A DNA stretch of 36,154 nucleotides from Ruminiclostridium sp. (GCA_017472865.1 JAFUNV010000084.1:1-36154); one strand, 5' to 3'; positions 15,221-22,981 are shown, counted from the stretch's first letter. Made by a program: numbers and translations. The notes: generated from the letters alone by a model not told the origin.

Positions 15221-17634
15221 ATATTTTCTGGGACGAGGTCTTTGAGGATTATGATGAAAAGTACATAAATGAAACAGCGGAAAAGCTGTACAGAAGCATG
15301 GGAGAGGAGCGTGAGCTTTACGAAATGATAGTGGATAAGAGCAGTATAAAGCCTTCAAAATGGCGCACATTCGCAGGTGCTGCCGCAGCTGTGGCAGTTA
15401 TTGCTGCGGGCGGATTATTTTTAAGAACCATTTTCGGTAGCGAGGAAATAACTCCTGCACAGGAATCAACCTCAGCCACTGAGAAGGCTCCCGAGGTAGC
15501 TGATGCTCCTTCGGAAATGAAGCAGCTCAATGTTGAGCGTGAATCGGCGCTTGGAAACATATATTTCACTGAGGTTACAGCCGTAGAAAATGAATTTTTC
15601 GGCTCAGCTGTGACATTTGGCAGCAGGTCGGCAGCGGCAGAATATTTTGCGGAGCTTACAGGCTGTGAGGGAATCGGCAGGATAAGCGGCTCGGTAGCGT
15701 CGGATTATATCTTCAATGAAGGCGGAAAGGACGAATACGGCGCATATATCATTTATTCAAACAGTAACGGTGATATCCTTGCAGTAAGCGCGGCAAAGCC
15801 GAACACAAGCCCTTCTGAAATGTTTTCTACGGTTTCGGACATGGGAAGAGAAAATTATAAAGTGCCCATGCTTGACGGCAAGGTGCTTGCTTTCCCTGAG
15901 AATAATTCAGATGAGAAAATTTCAACATTCCCGAAGCCTGATACCGCGGAACAAAAGGCAAAGGTGGGCGGCGTTCAGTATGACGGAAAGTATTATTATA
16001 TAGCTGAATGGGAGAATGACGGGTTGGTTTTCAGCGTCACGGGAAGTAACTGCACAGGCAATGATTTTCTCGATACTGTTTCGGCTGTGATTTCGGACGT
16101 AGACGGGCTTTCACACATAATGAACGATTATGTGAGACTTGAAGTTGACCAGAGCAAATACACAATGGATATGTCGGTTTTCTATACTTATTTCCGCGGC
16201 GTCTGGTGCAACGAAGACGAAGAAATTGATATTGGTTGGAATGACAATATTTTCGGCTATGGCAGTAATCGACTCATAGGCTTCTACAAGGATAAGTACG
16301 GCTTTTATATGCTGGGCGGCGAGGGATTATGGTTCATGCCTGCCGACGACACGGAAAGTATTTATTTCTACATAACCTCTCAGCTTTTCACTGACTCACC
16401 CCGTGCAAGCAATTATGAAAAGCACTACAAAAAAGTAAGAAATGCCCCGCCCGTAGGTACGGCAGGCGAATACGGCTGTCTCGGTATGCATGAGCTGTGT
16501 CACTCACTGGGCTATGATTATGAAAGCTTGTTTGATTTCAGCATTACCGACAGCGACGGCGGAGTGTGGCACCGTATACCTGATTTTTCGCTGGACTGGG
16601 GTAAAATGTACGTGAGCACCAGAAATAATCTGGAAGCAGTCATTCATCTTAAAATGATAAGCGGAGAAGAGGAAAAGTATTTCTCCTGTCACCTGGTCAG
16701 CGATGGAGAAACCTGTGTAATGACCGACGAGCATTATCCTTTTGACATAAGCGTGATTACTCATGAGGGTCTGCCCACTGACCTTTCTGCGGCGGCAATG
16801 GCAGATGAAAAGTCTGACCCTATGCAGGCGGCTGAGATAACAACCTTATTCTATCCTTTATCTGACGGAAATTATTATGCGGTGCGCTCGGTAGGCTGTA
16901 TACAGAATCAGTGGATAAGCAACCGTGAGATTTTCTACCATGACGGTAGCGGATACAAACTTTTATCAGATAAGGCGAAGGCGATAATGGGCGTTCTGCA
17001 TACTGTCTGTCAGGACGACAGGCTTTATATAGCCCATACCGACGGCGACGAGTATTTTTATTATTATATAACCTGTTTTTCAGGTGGCGAAATGGCCTCG
17101 GTCTACCATATAGGCAAGGAAATAAGCTTTGCGGATTTCGCATGGATATTCCAGTTCGGGGTAAAGGATAAAGTGCTGACCTATGAGGTTTCTAACAGCC
17201 CTGATGATTATGAACGTCTGCGTGAATGTCTGGACTATACCGACCCGTATAATCCCGTTGTTATCAGCTCCGAGACAGTCGATATGTCGGAGGCAGAAAC
17301 TGTTCAGGCTGAGATTGCCGCAATTATTGAGCAGATTGAATTTGTCAAGGCGAAGCAGGAAAATCTGAAGGCAGATATCCGACATATGAATGTGCGTATA
17401 GCCGAGCGTGAAACGAAGCTTGAAGAGTTGGCACTGTTGGCTACGGCTGAGAATAAGGAGCTTACCGAGGAGGAAATTCTGAGAAACAAGCAGATACTGG
17501 AGCAGGAGAAGAAGGAGCTTGAGGATTACAAATCCGCTCTTGAAACTCTCAAAGAAAATCTTGCTGAGTACGAGCAGGAACAGAAAGATTTAGAACAGCA
17601 TGAAGCAGAGCTCCAAGAAAAAATAAACGATTAA
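15217..17634 (+). CDS. large membrane-anchored ectodomain protein with C-terminal coiled coil, predicted anti-sigma partner
   Basis: An 805-residue paralogue of the minus-strand protein at 7646. Start GTG 15217 overlaps the sigma stop (GTGA), with AAAGGGG upstream. The cytoplasmic N-terminus WDEVFEDYDEKYINETAEKLY matches the paralogue's presumed sigma-binding segment. A membrane helix follows at about 50-70, then an exported domain with aromatic-rich beta stretches. The block around SITDSDGGVWHRIPDFSLDWG (about residue 443) aligns with KITDSSGNDWRYYSDDLIYG of the paralogue. Unlike the paralogue it ends in a charged heptad-like coiled coil of about 115 residues (about 690-805, rich in Glu, Lys and Leu). 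The role as sensor/anti-sigma is inferred from coupling to the ECF gene. Confidence 0.78.
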   Translation: MNIFWDEVFEDYDEKYINETAEKLYRSMGEERELYEMIVDKSSIKPSKWRTFAGAAAAVAVIAAGGLFLRTIFGSEEITPAQESTSATEKAPEVADAPSEMKQLNVERESALGNIYFTEVTAVENEFFGSAVTFGSRSAAAEYFAELTGCEGIGRISGSVASDYIFNEGGKDEYGAYIIYSNSNGDILAVSAAKPNTSPSEMFSTVSDMGRENYKVPMLDGKVLAFPENNSDEKISTFPKPDTAEQKAKVGGVQYDGKYYYIAEWENDGLVFSVTGSNCTGNDFLDTVSAVISDVDGLSHIMNDYVRLEVDQSKYTMDMSVFYTYFRGVWCNEDEEIDIGWNDNIFGYGSNRLIGFYKDKYGFYMLGGEGLWFMPADDTESIYFYITSQLFTDSPRASNYEKHYKKVRNAPPVGTAGEYGCLGMHELCHSLGYDYESLFDFSITDSDGGVWHRIPDFSLDWGKMYVSTRNNLEAVIHLKMISGEEEKYFSCHLVSDGETCVMTDEHYPFDISVITHEGLPTDLSAAAMADEKSDPMQAAEITTLFYPLSDGNYYAVRSVGCIQNQWISNREIFYHDGSGYKLLSDKAKAIMGVLHTVCQDDRLYIAHTDGDEYFYYYITCFSGGEMASVYHIGKEISFADFAWIFQFGVKDKVLTYEVSNSPDDYERLRECLDYTDPYNPVVISSETVDMSEAETVQAEIAAIIEQIEFVKAKQENLKADIRHMNVRIAERETKLEELALLATAENKELTEEEILRNKQILEQEKKELEDYKSALETLKENLAEYEQEQKDLEQHEAELQEKIND

Positions 17635-17639
17635 AAAGC

Positions 17640-17685
17640 AAAGCAGATATGTGGCTTATTAAAGTCCGCATATCTGCTTTTGTAT
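17640..17685. terminator. bidirectional terminator between convergent genes
   Basis: A 15-bp stem (17640-17654 with 17666-17680, one G-T pair) has an 11-base loop. The plus strand continues TGTATTTATT after a TTT-ending arm; the minus strand ends in AAAGCAGAT then TTTGCTTTTT. It can serve the ectodomain gene and the converging membrane-protein gene. Confidence 0.82.
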
Positions 17686-17694
17686 TTATTGATT

Positions 17695-18261
17695 TTACTT
17701 CAGAACCGCCGTGTTTTCAATATAATCACCGCCCTCACGGGTTCTGTATTTCATTGTGAGCGTTTTTGTATCGGGGTTGAAATCCAGTATCATATTATCC
17801 GAATCCGTAAGGCTGATATCAGGCTCTGTTGTATAATTGGTATCTGGTATAATTCTGTATATGAAATCATTGACCCTTACACATAAGCAGCCTCGCACAG
17901 ACATAACAGAATCGTATTCATACAGTACCAGTTCTTCGGATATATAGTCGGAGTTGATATCATAAAAACTTTCTTTTCCGTGAAGAAAACGCTTTATCCC
18001 CAATGCGGAACAGCAGAAAATAAGAATTATTACGGCAAGCAATACTGAAATAATTATTGTGGAGATTTTTTTATTCCTGAACCGCTTTTCTATGATATGC
18101 AGAATAAGCAGTGCTCCTCCTGTTATGGCAAAGGCACAGATAAAATATGCGAAGGAGCTGTCCTTTATTACATAGCTTGTATTCATGTACATATAGATTA
18201 CGCAAAGAATACCCATTGCCGCAAGAGCAATAATTAACAGCTTTTTAATTGTTTTAATCAT
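17695..18261 (-). CDS. three-helix membrane protein, end of two-component/ABC operon
   Basis: A 188-residue membrane protein of unknown family. Start ATG 18261 overlaps the kinase stop by 8 bases and uses AAGGGA inside the kinase gene; an earlier in-frame ATG at 18288 lies deeper in the kinase without a clear site. Hydrophobic helices lie at about 8-26 (LLIIALAAMGILCVIYMYM), 37-56 (FAYFICAFAITGGALLILHI) and 70-88 (IIISVLLAVIILIFCCSAL). A roughly 95-residue C-terminal domain, probably outside the cell, follows (ESFYDINSDYISEELVLYE onward, ending TREGGDYIENTAVLK). It is the last gene of the operon and may be an accessory sensor or immunity protein; that is inference from location only. Confidence 0.72.
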   Translation of the reverse strand: MIKTIKKLLIIALAAMGILCVIYMYMNTSYVIKDSSFAYFICAFAITGGALLILHIIEKRFRNKKISTIIISVLLAVIILIFCCSALGIKRFLHGKESFYDINSDYISEELVLYEYDSVMSVRGCLCVRVNDFIYRIIPDTNYTTEPDISLTDSDNMILDFNPDTKTLTMKYRTREGGDYIENTAVLK

Positions 18262-19171
18262 TATTTTTTCCCTTGTCAAGAATATCAAATCTTATTTCGA
18301 TTTTAAAGATATCACCTTCAAGCTCTGCGCTTATCTTTCCACCCATTTTAATTGTAAAATCATGAGCAATTGAAAGTCCCAGACCTGAGGAATTTTCAGT
18401 ACGGGCTTCGTCCGCCTTATAAAAGCGGCTGAACACCTTACCCGGGTCGATTTCTTCGGGATTATCAACGCTGTTGGAACAACTGAAAACCGCCTTTCCG
18501 CTCTTTTCGGAAAGAGAAAGAGCCACATTTCCCGAACCGTGGACGATTGCGTTTTTTATAATGTTCTGTATTACGCGGCTTACACCTTCGGTGTTGGCAT
18601 TTACTGTAAACTGCTCGTCGCAGAAATCTACCTGAGGCTCCATTCCGCGTTTTGAAAAATCATCAATAAATGAAAAGGCAGTGTCAAATACAAGCTGGCT
18701 GAAATTGATTTCCGTAAGCTCAGGCTCATAGCCTTCATTCTGCAGTTTTGTGTACAGAAACAGTTCCTCTAACATAGCTTTCAGGCTGTCGATTCTGTTC
18801 CTGATAATTCCTGTATAGCGCTGACGCTCTTCATCGTTTTTCGCTTCAGAGAGAAGTTGAAAATAACCGTCCAGCGAGGTCAGGGGTGTACGTATATCGT
18901 GGGAGATATCAGAGATTGCCTTTTTCAGGGAGGCTTCGCTTCTCTGTGCGCTGAGAGCAGTGGTACGGCTTTTTTCTATGACGTCGTTCATGAGTTTTTC
19001 CAGCTCGTTCAGTTCGCTGAAATCAAGGTCGCTGAGCAGCCGCATATTTGTGTCGTTCTCTTTGATAAACGCGATACGGCGGCAGGTCCTGCTGACCTGT
19101 CGCCTGTACATTATATGAGCTGCGAGCAGTGCCGCAAAGGCAACGCTCAGAATGATAATTGCTGTAAGCAT
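18254..19171 (-). CDS. sensor histidine kinase, single-helix type
   Basis: A 305-residue kinase. ATG 19171 is chosen because AAGGAGAG lies 6 bases upstream; an in-frame ATG at 19201 has no such site. One N-terminal helix (about 2-22) is followed by a short linker, so no extracellular sensor domain exists. The phosphoacceptor is H91 in DISHDIRTPLTSLDGY. The ATPase part has the N box NIIKNAIVHGSG, the F box KVFSRFYKADEAR and the G2 box SSGLGLSIAHDF. The normal DxGxG G1 box is replaced by CSNSVDNPEEID, common in kinases tied to peptide-resistance ABC transporters. It pairs with the OmpR-type regulator at 21111. The missing sensor domain suggests sensing within the membrane or through the transporter or the small membrane protein. 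Confidence 0.93.
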   Translation of the reverse strand: MLTAIIILSVAFAALLAAHIMYRRQVSRTCRRIAFIKENDTNMRLLSDLDFSELNELEKLMNDVIEKSRTTALSAQRSEASLKKAISDISHDIRTPLTSLDGYFQLLSEAKNDEERQRYTGIIRNRIDSLKAMLEELFLYTKLQNEGYEPELTEINFSQLVFDTAFSFIDDFSKRGMEPQVDFCDEQFTVNANTEGVSRVIQNIIKNAIVHGSGNVALSLSEKSGKAVFSCSNSVDNPEEIDPGKVFSRFYKADEARTENSSGLGLSIAHDFTIKMGGKISAELEGDIFKIEIRFDILDKGKNND

Positions 19172-19315
19172 AAGACTCTCCTTTTCGGGGAACTGCCCCA
19201 AGGCGGCCCGCCATAGTATATGCGCGGTGCAACGACTCCTTCAGTACCTGCCGTTTCGACTGTTTTTATGAAACACAGGCTTTTAAAAGGCAGGAACAGC
19301 CAGAGGCGGCTCGCC
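19172..19315 (-). other. 144-base intergenic spacer with hairpins before the kinase gene
   Basis: This gap inside the operon is GC-richer than its surroundings. It carries GAGGCG-GCT-CGCCTC (19303-19317, overlapping the permease stop), GGC-GGCCC-GCC (near 19202-19212) and GGGG-AACTG-CCCC (19187-19199, next to the kinase ribosome site). No T-rich tail follows any of them, so they are not typical terminators. They may stabilise or process the transporter mRNA, or hide the kinase ribosome site. Confidence 0.35.
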
Positions 19316-20107
19316 TCATTTGATGTCTTTTTTGGTTATGGAAAGGCAGGCGAAAACCGAATATATCACCAGCATTATGCCGCTTACGATAAAATACTTG
19401 TGTAAGGAGTCGCCGTTGTATAAATCCAGTTCAATCATCATGACATTCATGCATACAGATGTATGGTCGAGCCAGTGGTTGATTTCTTTAGCTCCTTCGC
19501 CCATAATTTTGGTGAAGAAATTCTGAACAGTAATAAGAGGAAGGCTTTCAAGTCCCATGGGCAGACAGAAGGAGACTATAACAGGAACAAAGGCGTTGCG
19601 GCTGATATAGGTCACAAAGAGGATAAGAGCCGCTAAAGGCAGATGGAGGTATAATTCCATAGACAGAACCTGCAGAAGATGTATGATATCGCCGAATTTT
19701 ACGTTGGCGATCATAAGCTTTGCGGCAGTCATAGCGGAAACAGAGGAAATAACTGCCATGATAACAAACATGACCACGCATACCGCCATGTGTGCCACGA
19801 AGAACTGAATCTTGCTGCGGGAAACGGAGGCGATATTTCTTATATAGCCCTTGCCGAATTCGCCGTAGGCATACACGCCAACCCACGCACCGTAAATCAT
19901 GGTGAAGCCTGTTGAAGCAAAAGCGAAGGAAGCAAAATCTGTAATTGACATGAAGGTTGACAGAGCATGTTCGCCCGTCTGCGCGCCCGGCTCGCTGGCA
20001 TTCATGCCTACCATCATGATATTGAAGATAATGAGTAATGCGAATGTGACATAGGTGCTTAAATTTCTTGAATAGCGGTAAAGTTCATATTTAATCATAT
20101 TTAACAT
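19316..20107 (-). CDS. ABC-2 type transporter permease
   Basis: A 263-residue integral membrane protein with about six hydrophobic segments (near residues 16-36, 55-80, 100-130, 140-175, 180-200 and 235-255). It starts MLNMIKYELYRYSRN, the classic opening of ABC-2 permeases of the lantibiotic-immunity/efflux type. Start ATG 20107 has GGAGG 7 bases upstream and lies 13 bases after the ATPase stop; an earlier in-frame start at 20155 would overlap the ATPase gene without a site. With the ATPase it should form a homodimeric exporter, probably for a peptide, antibiotic or lipid. The substrate is unknown. Confidence 0.88.
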   Translation of the reverse strand: MLNMIKYELYRYSRNLSTYVTFALLIIFNIMMVGMNASEPGAQTGEHALSTFMSITDFASFAFASTGFTMIYGAWVGVYAYGEFGKGYIRNIASVSRSKIQFFVAHMAVCVVMFVIMAVISSVSAMTAAKLMIANVKFGDIIHLLQVLSMELYLHLPLAALILFVTYISRNAFVPVIVSFCLPMGLESLPLITVQNFFTKIMGEGAKEINHWLDHTSVCMNVMMIELDLYNGDSLHKYFIVSGIMLVIYSVFACLSITKKDIK

Positions 20108-20120
20108 AACGAACGCCTCC

Positions 20121-21023
20121 TTAATTGCTGGTGAGTCTGAGGAAATAATCCTCAACGGACTCGGATTTTTTGCTTATTCCCGATATCGGTATGCCTTCGC
20201 TTGCAAGGCTTGAGGCAAGGACGGGAATTTCGTCAAGGCGTTCATATATTTCAATGGTTTTTGAGTCAACCGCTGTGTATTTTGAGAAGCCAAGCCTGTC
20301 AAGAACGGGCATGGCGGTATTTGAATCGGCGGTTTCAAGCAGTATACATTCGCTGCACTGCTCTGTCAGTTCCTCGTGGGAAAGCTCCTTTATAAGCTCG
20401 CCGTTATGGATAATACCGTAACGGGTAGCAACTTTTGAAAGCTCTTCAAGAATATGGCTGGACACCATAATAGTAATATTTTCCTCTCGGTTCAGTTTCA
20501 GGATGAGCTCGCGTATTTCCGCAATACCCTGAGGGTCAAGACCGTTTATAGGCTCGTCAAGGAGGAGCACGTCGGGGTCGCCCACAAGAGCGAGGGCAAT
20601 GCCCAGTCGCTGCTTCATACCGAGGGAGAAGTTCTTAGCGGTTTTATTGCCTGTATCGGTGAGGTTTACGATTTCCAGAAGCCGTCCGATATAGTCCTTA
20701 TCCTTTATGCCCATGTAAATGCACTTGGCTCTGAGGTTTTCGTAAGCGGTCATGTTGTACAGCAGCCCCGGGGTTTCGATAAGACAGCCTATTCTGCCTT
20801 TGAGGTCGCTCATTTCCTTTCTGCTCTTGCCCTTGAAAAGTACCTCACCCTGTGTGGGCTTTGCAAGGTTGCATATCATTTTGAGGGCAGTGGATTTGCC
20901 GGCGCCGTTTCTTCCGATAAAGCCGTAGATATCTCCCTGATTTATGCGCAGGTTGAGATTGCTCACAGCGTTCTTTTTTCCGTAGGTCTTGGTGAGATCA
21001 CGGGTTTCAAGTATGTATTCCAT
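20121..21023 (-). CDS. ABC transporter ATP-binding protein
   Basis: A 300-residue ABC ATPase. Walker A is GRNGAGKST (37-45), the signature is NFSLGMKQR (131-139), and Walker B is DVLLLDEPINGLD (151-163) with the catalytic glutamate. The switch histidine is in SSHILEEL. A C-terminal extension of about 80 residues after the core is typical of the CcmA/lantibiotic-immunity-like group. AAGGATGG is 8 bases before ATG 21023. It is followed by its permease. The gap to the regulator upstream holds a promoter-like sequence and direct repeats, so the transporter genes may be switched on separately from the regulator gene. Confidence 0.95.
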   Translation of the reverse strand: MEYILETRDLTKTYGKKNAVSNLNLRINQGDIYGFIGRNGAGKSTALKMICNLAKPTQGEVLFKGKSRKEMSDLKGRIGCLIETPGLLYNMTAYENLRAKCIYMGIKDKDYIGRLLEIVNLTDTGNKTAKNFSLGMKQRLGIALALVGDPDVLLLDEPINGLDPQGIAEIRELILKLNREENITIMVSSHILEELSKVATRYGIIHNGELIKELSHEELTEQCSECILLETADSNTAMPVLDRLGFSKYTAVDSKTIEIYERLDEIPVLASSLASEGIPISGISKKSESVEDYFLRLTSN

Positions 21024-21053
21024 AGGGTACCATCCTTTCGTTTCATTGACCTC

Positions 21054-21084
21054 ATTATAGCATGTGAGTTTTAATAAATCGCAA
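21054..21084 (-). promoter_or_regulatory. candidate regulated promoter of the ABC transporter genes
   Basis: On the minus strand TATAAT (21059-21054) is a perfect -10, while the best -35, TTGCGA (21084-21079), is poor and 19 bases away. A good -10 with a poor -35 fits a promoter needing an activator, and direct repeats lie just upstream. Confidence 0.45.
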
Positions 21085-21090
21085 AGAAAG

Positions 21091-21106
21091 GTTTAAGAAA
21101 GTTTAA
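21091..21106 (-). promoter_or_regulatory. direct repeats, candidate response-regulator binding site
   Basis: TTAAAC occurs twice on the minus strand (21106-21101 and 21096-21091) with a 10-base period, one helical turn, ending 6 bases before the weak -35. OmpR/PhoB-family regulators bind such tandem direct repeats. The regulator encoded immediately upstream is the obvious candidate. Confidence 0.45.
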
Positions 21107-21110
21107 AGAT

Positions 21111-21794
21111 TTATTTTTTTAGTCTGAAGCCGATACCCCATACGGTTTCGATAAATTCCGTTTCGGAAAAGGATTTGAGCTTCTTACGCATATTGCTTAT
21201 GTGAACGTTTATGGTCTTATCCTCGCCTATGAAGAAATCTTCCCATGCGTAGTCGTAAATCTCCTGCTTAGAGAAAACCTTGTCGGGGTTAAGCATGAGC
21301 AGCTCGATGATTTTATACTCATGACGCGTAAGGTCAATCGCATTGTTATTCACTGTAACGGTAAGGCTGCTGCGGTTAAGCTCAAGCCCATTGTGCCTCA
21401 GAATTTCCGTTGAAGAGGGAGCGTTTGATGAAAACCTGCGGAGCAGTACGCCTGTGCGGGCGACAAGCTCTTTTATATCAAAGGGTTTTGTAATATAATC
21501 ATCGGCGCCTGAATTAAGAAGCTCTATTTTTGTGTCAATTTCGTCCTTGGCTGACATTATAATAACAGGTATATCGCGCATCTTTTTTATTTGAGAAAGC
21601 ACGTTTTCTCCATTCATGCCGGGGAGCATAAGGTCAAGAAAAACCAGTGAGAAATCATAGTTTCTGAAGCAGAGCAGCCCCTCAGTGCCTGAAAAAGCCT
21701 GGGTGCAGTTATAATCCGCTTTTGTGAGTGCTTCACAGACGAGGTTGTTTATATCGTTATCGTCTTCAATTATCAGTATTCTTGTGTCATTCAT
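21111..21794 (-). CDS. OmpR-family response regulator
   Basis: A 227-residue two-component regulator. The receiver domain (about 3-118) has acidic residues EDD at 10-12, phosphoacceptor D54 in FLDLMLPG, the SAKDE lysine near 104, and DYITKPFDIKEL. The winged-helix DNA-binding domain (about 130-226) has the typical LTRHEYKIIELLMLNPDKVFSKQEIYDYAW and DKTINVHISNMRKKL, ending IETVWGIGFRLKK. ATG 21794 is chosen because GGGGGAG lies 5-6 bases upstream, unlike the in-frame start at 21818, which lies in the promoter region. It is first in the operon of regulator, ATPase, permease, kinase and membrane protein. Confidence 0.95.
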   Translation of the reverse strand: MNDTRILIIEDDNDINNLVCEALTKADYNCTQAFSGTEGLLCFRNYDFSLVFLDLMLPGMNGENVLSQIKKMRDIPVIIMSAKDEIDTKIELLNSGADDYITKPFDIKELVARTGVLLRRFSSNAPSSTEILRHNGLELNRSSLTVTVNNNAIDLTRHEYKIIELLMLNPDKVFSKQEIYDYAWEDFFIGEDKTINVHISNMRKKLKSFSETEFIETVWGIGFRLKK

Positions 21795-21816
21795 GCAGAC
21801 TCCCCCTTTTATAAGC

Positions 21817-21845
21817 ATTATAACATAATCGGTTGCTTTTGTAAA
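21817..21845 (-). promoter_or_regulatory. sigma-A type promoter of the two-component/ABC operon
   Basis: On the minus strand TTTACA (21845-21840), a 17-base spacer and a perfect TATAAT (21822-21817), ending 22 bases before the regulator start. It diverges from the perR promoter about 60 bases away. Confidence 0.75.
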
Positions 21846-21906
21846 GTAATCGATAAAAGCGGAAAGATTTATTTCAGGAAAACACAGAAAATTTTTAAAA
21901 AAACTA

Positions 21907-21935
21907 TTGACAAATGGAAAAGTATATGGTAATAT
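21907..21935 (+). promoter_or_regulatory. promoter of the perR-rubrerythrin operon
   Basis: A perfect TTGACA (21907-21912) is followed 17 bases later by TAATAT (21930-21935). Transcription would begin about 21942, just before the Fur-type operator. Confidence 0.65.
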
Positions 21936-21948
21936 ATGATTAAAGAAT

Positions 21949-21963
21949 TTAGAATAATTCTAA
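21949..21963 (+). promoter_or_regulatory. Fur/PerR-type operator
   Basis: TTAGAAT-A-ATTCTAA is a perfect 7-1-7 inverted repeat, the architecture of Fur-family boxes (PerR consensus TTATAATNATTATAA). A further ATTCTAA half-site follows directly at 21963-21969. Lying between the predicted transcription start and perR, it suggests autorepression. Confidence 0.75.
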
Positions 21964-21985
21964 TTCTAAAAAGTGGGTGTTATAT

Positions 21986-22351
21986 ATGACAGTGCAGCGT
22001 AAGCTGATTCTGAAAATAATAAACGAATCCGAATATCACCTGAATGCTGAGCAGATATATGCGGCGGCGAAGGATGAAATGCCCGGCATCGCGCTGGCGA
22101 CGGTGTATAATAATCTTAAGTATCTTTCAGACCATCAGCTTATACGCAAAATCGGCGTTGCTGACAGTGCGGATTTCTACGACAAATCCATGAACCCTCA
22201 TGACCACATAATCTGTGATAAGTGCGGAAAGATTTCCGACATAAATCACGGTGGCATGAAAAGGGCGCTGGAACGTGCAATAGGCAGTAAGATAACGGGA
22301 TATGAGCTTAATGTGCATTATGTCTGCCCTGAATGTAAATCAGTGAACTAA
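21986..22351 (+). CDS. perR: PerR-type peroxide-sensing repressor (Fur family)
   Basis: A 121-residue Fur-family regulator with a winged helix (about 4-62, recognition helix [12 protein letters not shown]). The structural zinc cysteines are C77, C80, C114 and C117. The five regulatory metal ligands of Bacillus PerR (H37, D85, H91, H93, D104) are matched with identical spacing by H18, D66, H72, H74 and D85. The aspartate at position 66 together with H18 supports PerR rather than Fur or Zur. It lacks the first 19 or so residues of the Bacillus protein, as short clostridial versions do; an in-frame TAG at 21950 rules out a longer form. In-frame GTG 21977 is an alternative start. It should derepress the operon when iron-catalysed histidine oxidation occurs. 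Rubrerythrin follows 43 bases later. Confidence 0.9.
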   Translation: MTVQRKLILKIINESEYHLNAEQIYAAAKDEMPGIALATVYNNLKYLSDHQLIRKIGVADSADFYDKSMNPHDHIICDKCGKISDINHGGMKRALERAIGSKITGYELNVHYVCPECKSVN

Positions 22352-22362
22352 GCCCGCGGGCT
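22351..22362 (+). other. small GC palindrome between perR and rubrerythrin
   Basis: AGCCCGCGGGCT overlaps the perR stop and is followed by TTAAAAATT. It could form a short stem that lowers readthrough or protects mRNA ends. The stem is short and the tail interrupted, so it is probably not a full terminator. Confidence 0.3.
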
Positions 22363-22394
22363 TTAAAAATTCTGACATCAAAGGAGAAAAAACT

Positions 22395-22928
22395 ATGGAA
22401 CTCAAAGGAACAAAAACAGAAAAGAACTTAATGACTGCTTTCGCAGGCGAATCTCAGGCAAGAAACAAGTATACATACTTCGCTTCCGTTGCACGTAAGG
22501 AAGGTTATGAGCAGATTGCCGCTATTTTTGAAGCTACTGCGAACAATGAAAAGGAACACGCAAAAATGTGGTTCAAGGAGCTCGGAGAGCTTGGCACAAC
22601 CGCGCAGAATCTTGCCGCTGCCGCTGAGGGCGAAAACTACGAATGGACAGATATGTACGACACCTTTGCCAAGGAAGCGGAAGAAGAAGGCTTTACAGCT
22701 CTTGCATTCAAGTTCAGGGCAGTAGCAGCTATTGAAAAGTCTCATGAAGAGCGTTACCGCGCACTTCTCAACAATGTTGAAATGCAGAAGGTATTTGAAA
22801 AGAGCGAAGAGACTATGTGGGAATGCCGTAACTGCGGTCATCTCGTAATGGGCAAGAAGGCTCCCGGCGTATGTCCCGTATGCGCTCACCCCCAGAGTTT
22901 CTTTGAAGTGAGAAAGGAAAATTATTAA
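22395..22928 (+). CDS. rbr: rubrerythrin
   Basis: A 177-residue classical rubrerythrin. The N-terminal ferritin-like four-helix bundle (about 1-135) carries di-iron ligands in [50 protein letters not shown]. The C-terminal rubredoxin domain binds one iron through C144, C147, C160 and C163 (CRNCG and CPVCAHP). It reduces hydrogen peroxide to water in the cytoplasm of anaerobes with electrons from NAD(P)H via rubredoxin reductases. AAAGGAG lies 8 bases before the ATG. Behind perR and its operator, it is the expected PerR target. Confidence 0.97.
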   Translation: MELKGTKTEKNLMTAFAGESQARNKYTYFASVARKEGYEQIAAIFEATANNEKEHAKMWFKELGELGTTAQNLAAAAEGENYEWTDMYDTFAKEAEEEGFTALAFKFRAVAAIEKSHEERYRALLNNVEMQKVFEKSEETMWECRNCGHLVMGKKAPGVCPVCAHPQSFFEVRKENY

Positions 22929-22981
22929 GGGTACCCTGTCCGATTCCGATTTTGTTGTTGCATGGAAAAGGGCTGAATAAT

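Noticed and set aside
16489..16512. HELCHSLG (residues 425-432) in the ectodomain protein at 15217, resembling the HExxHxxG zinc-protease motif
   Set aside because: The third metzincin ligand position is not His or Asp, and the aligned segment of the paralogue at 7646 reads KLEELTGF with no histidines, so the motif is not conserved in this family. Probably chance.
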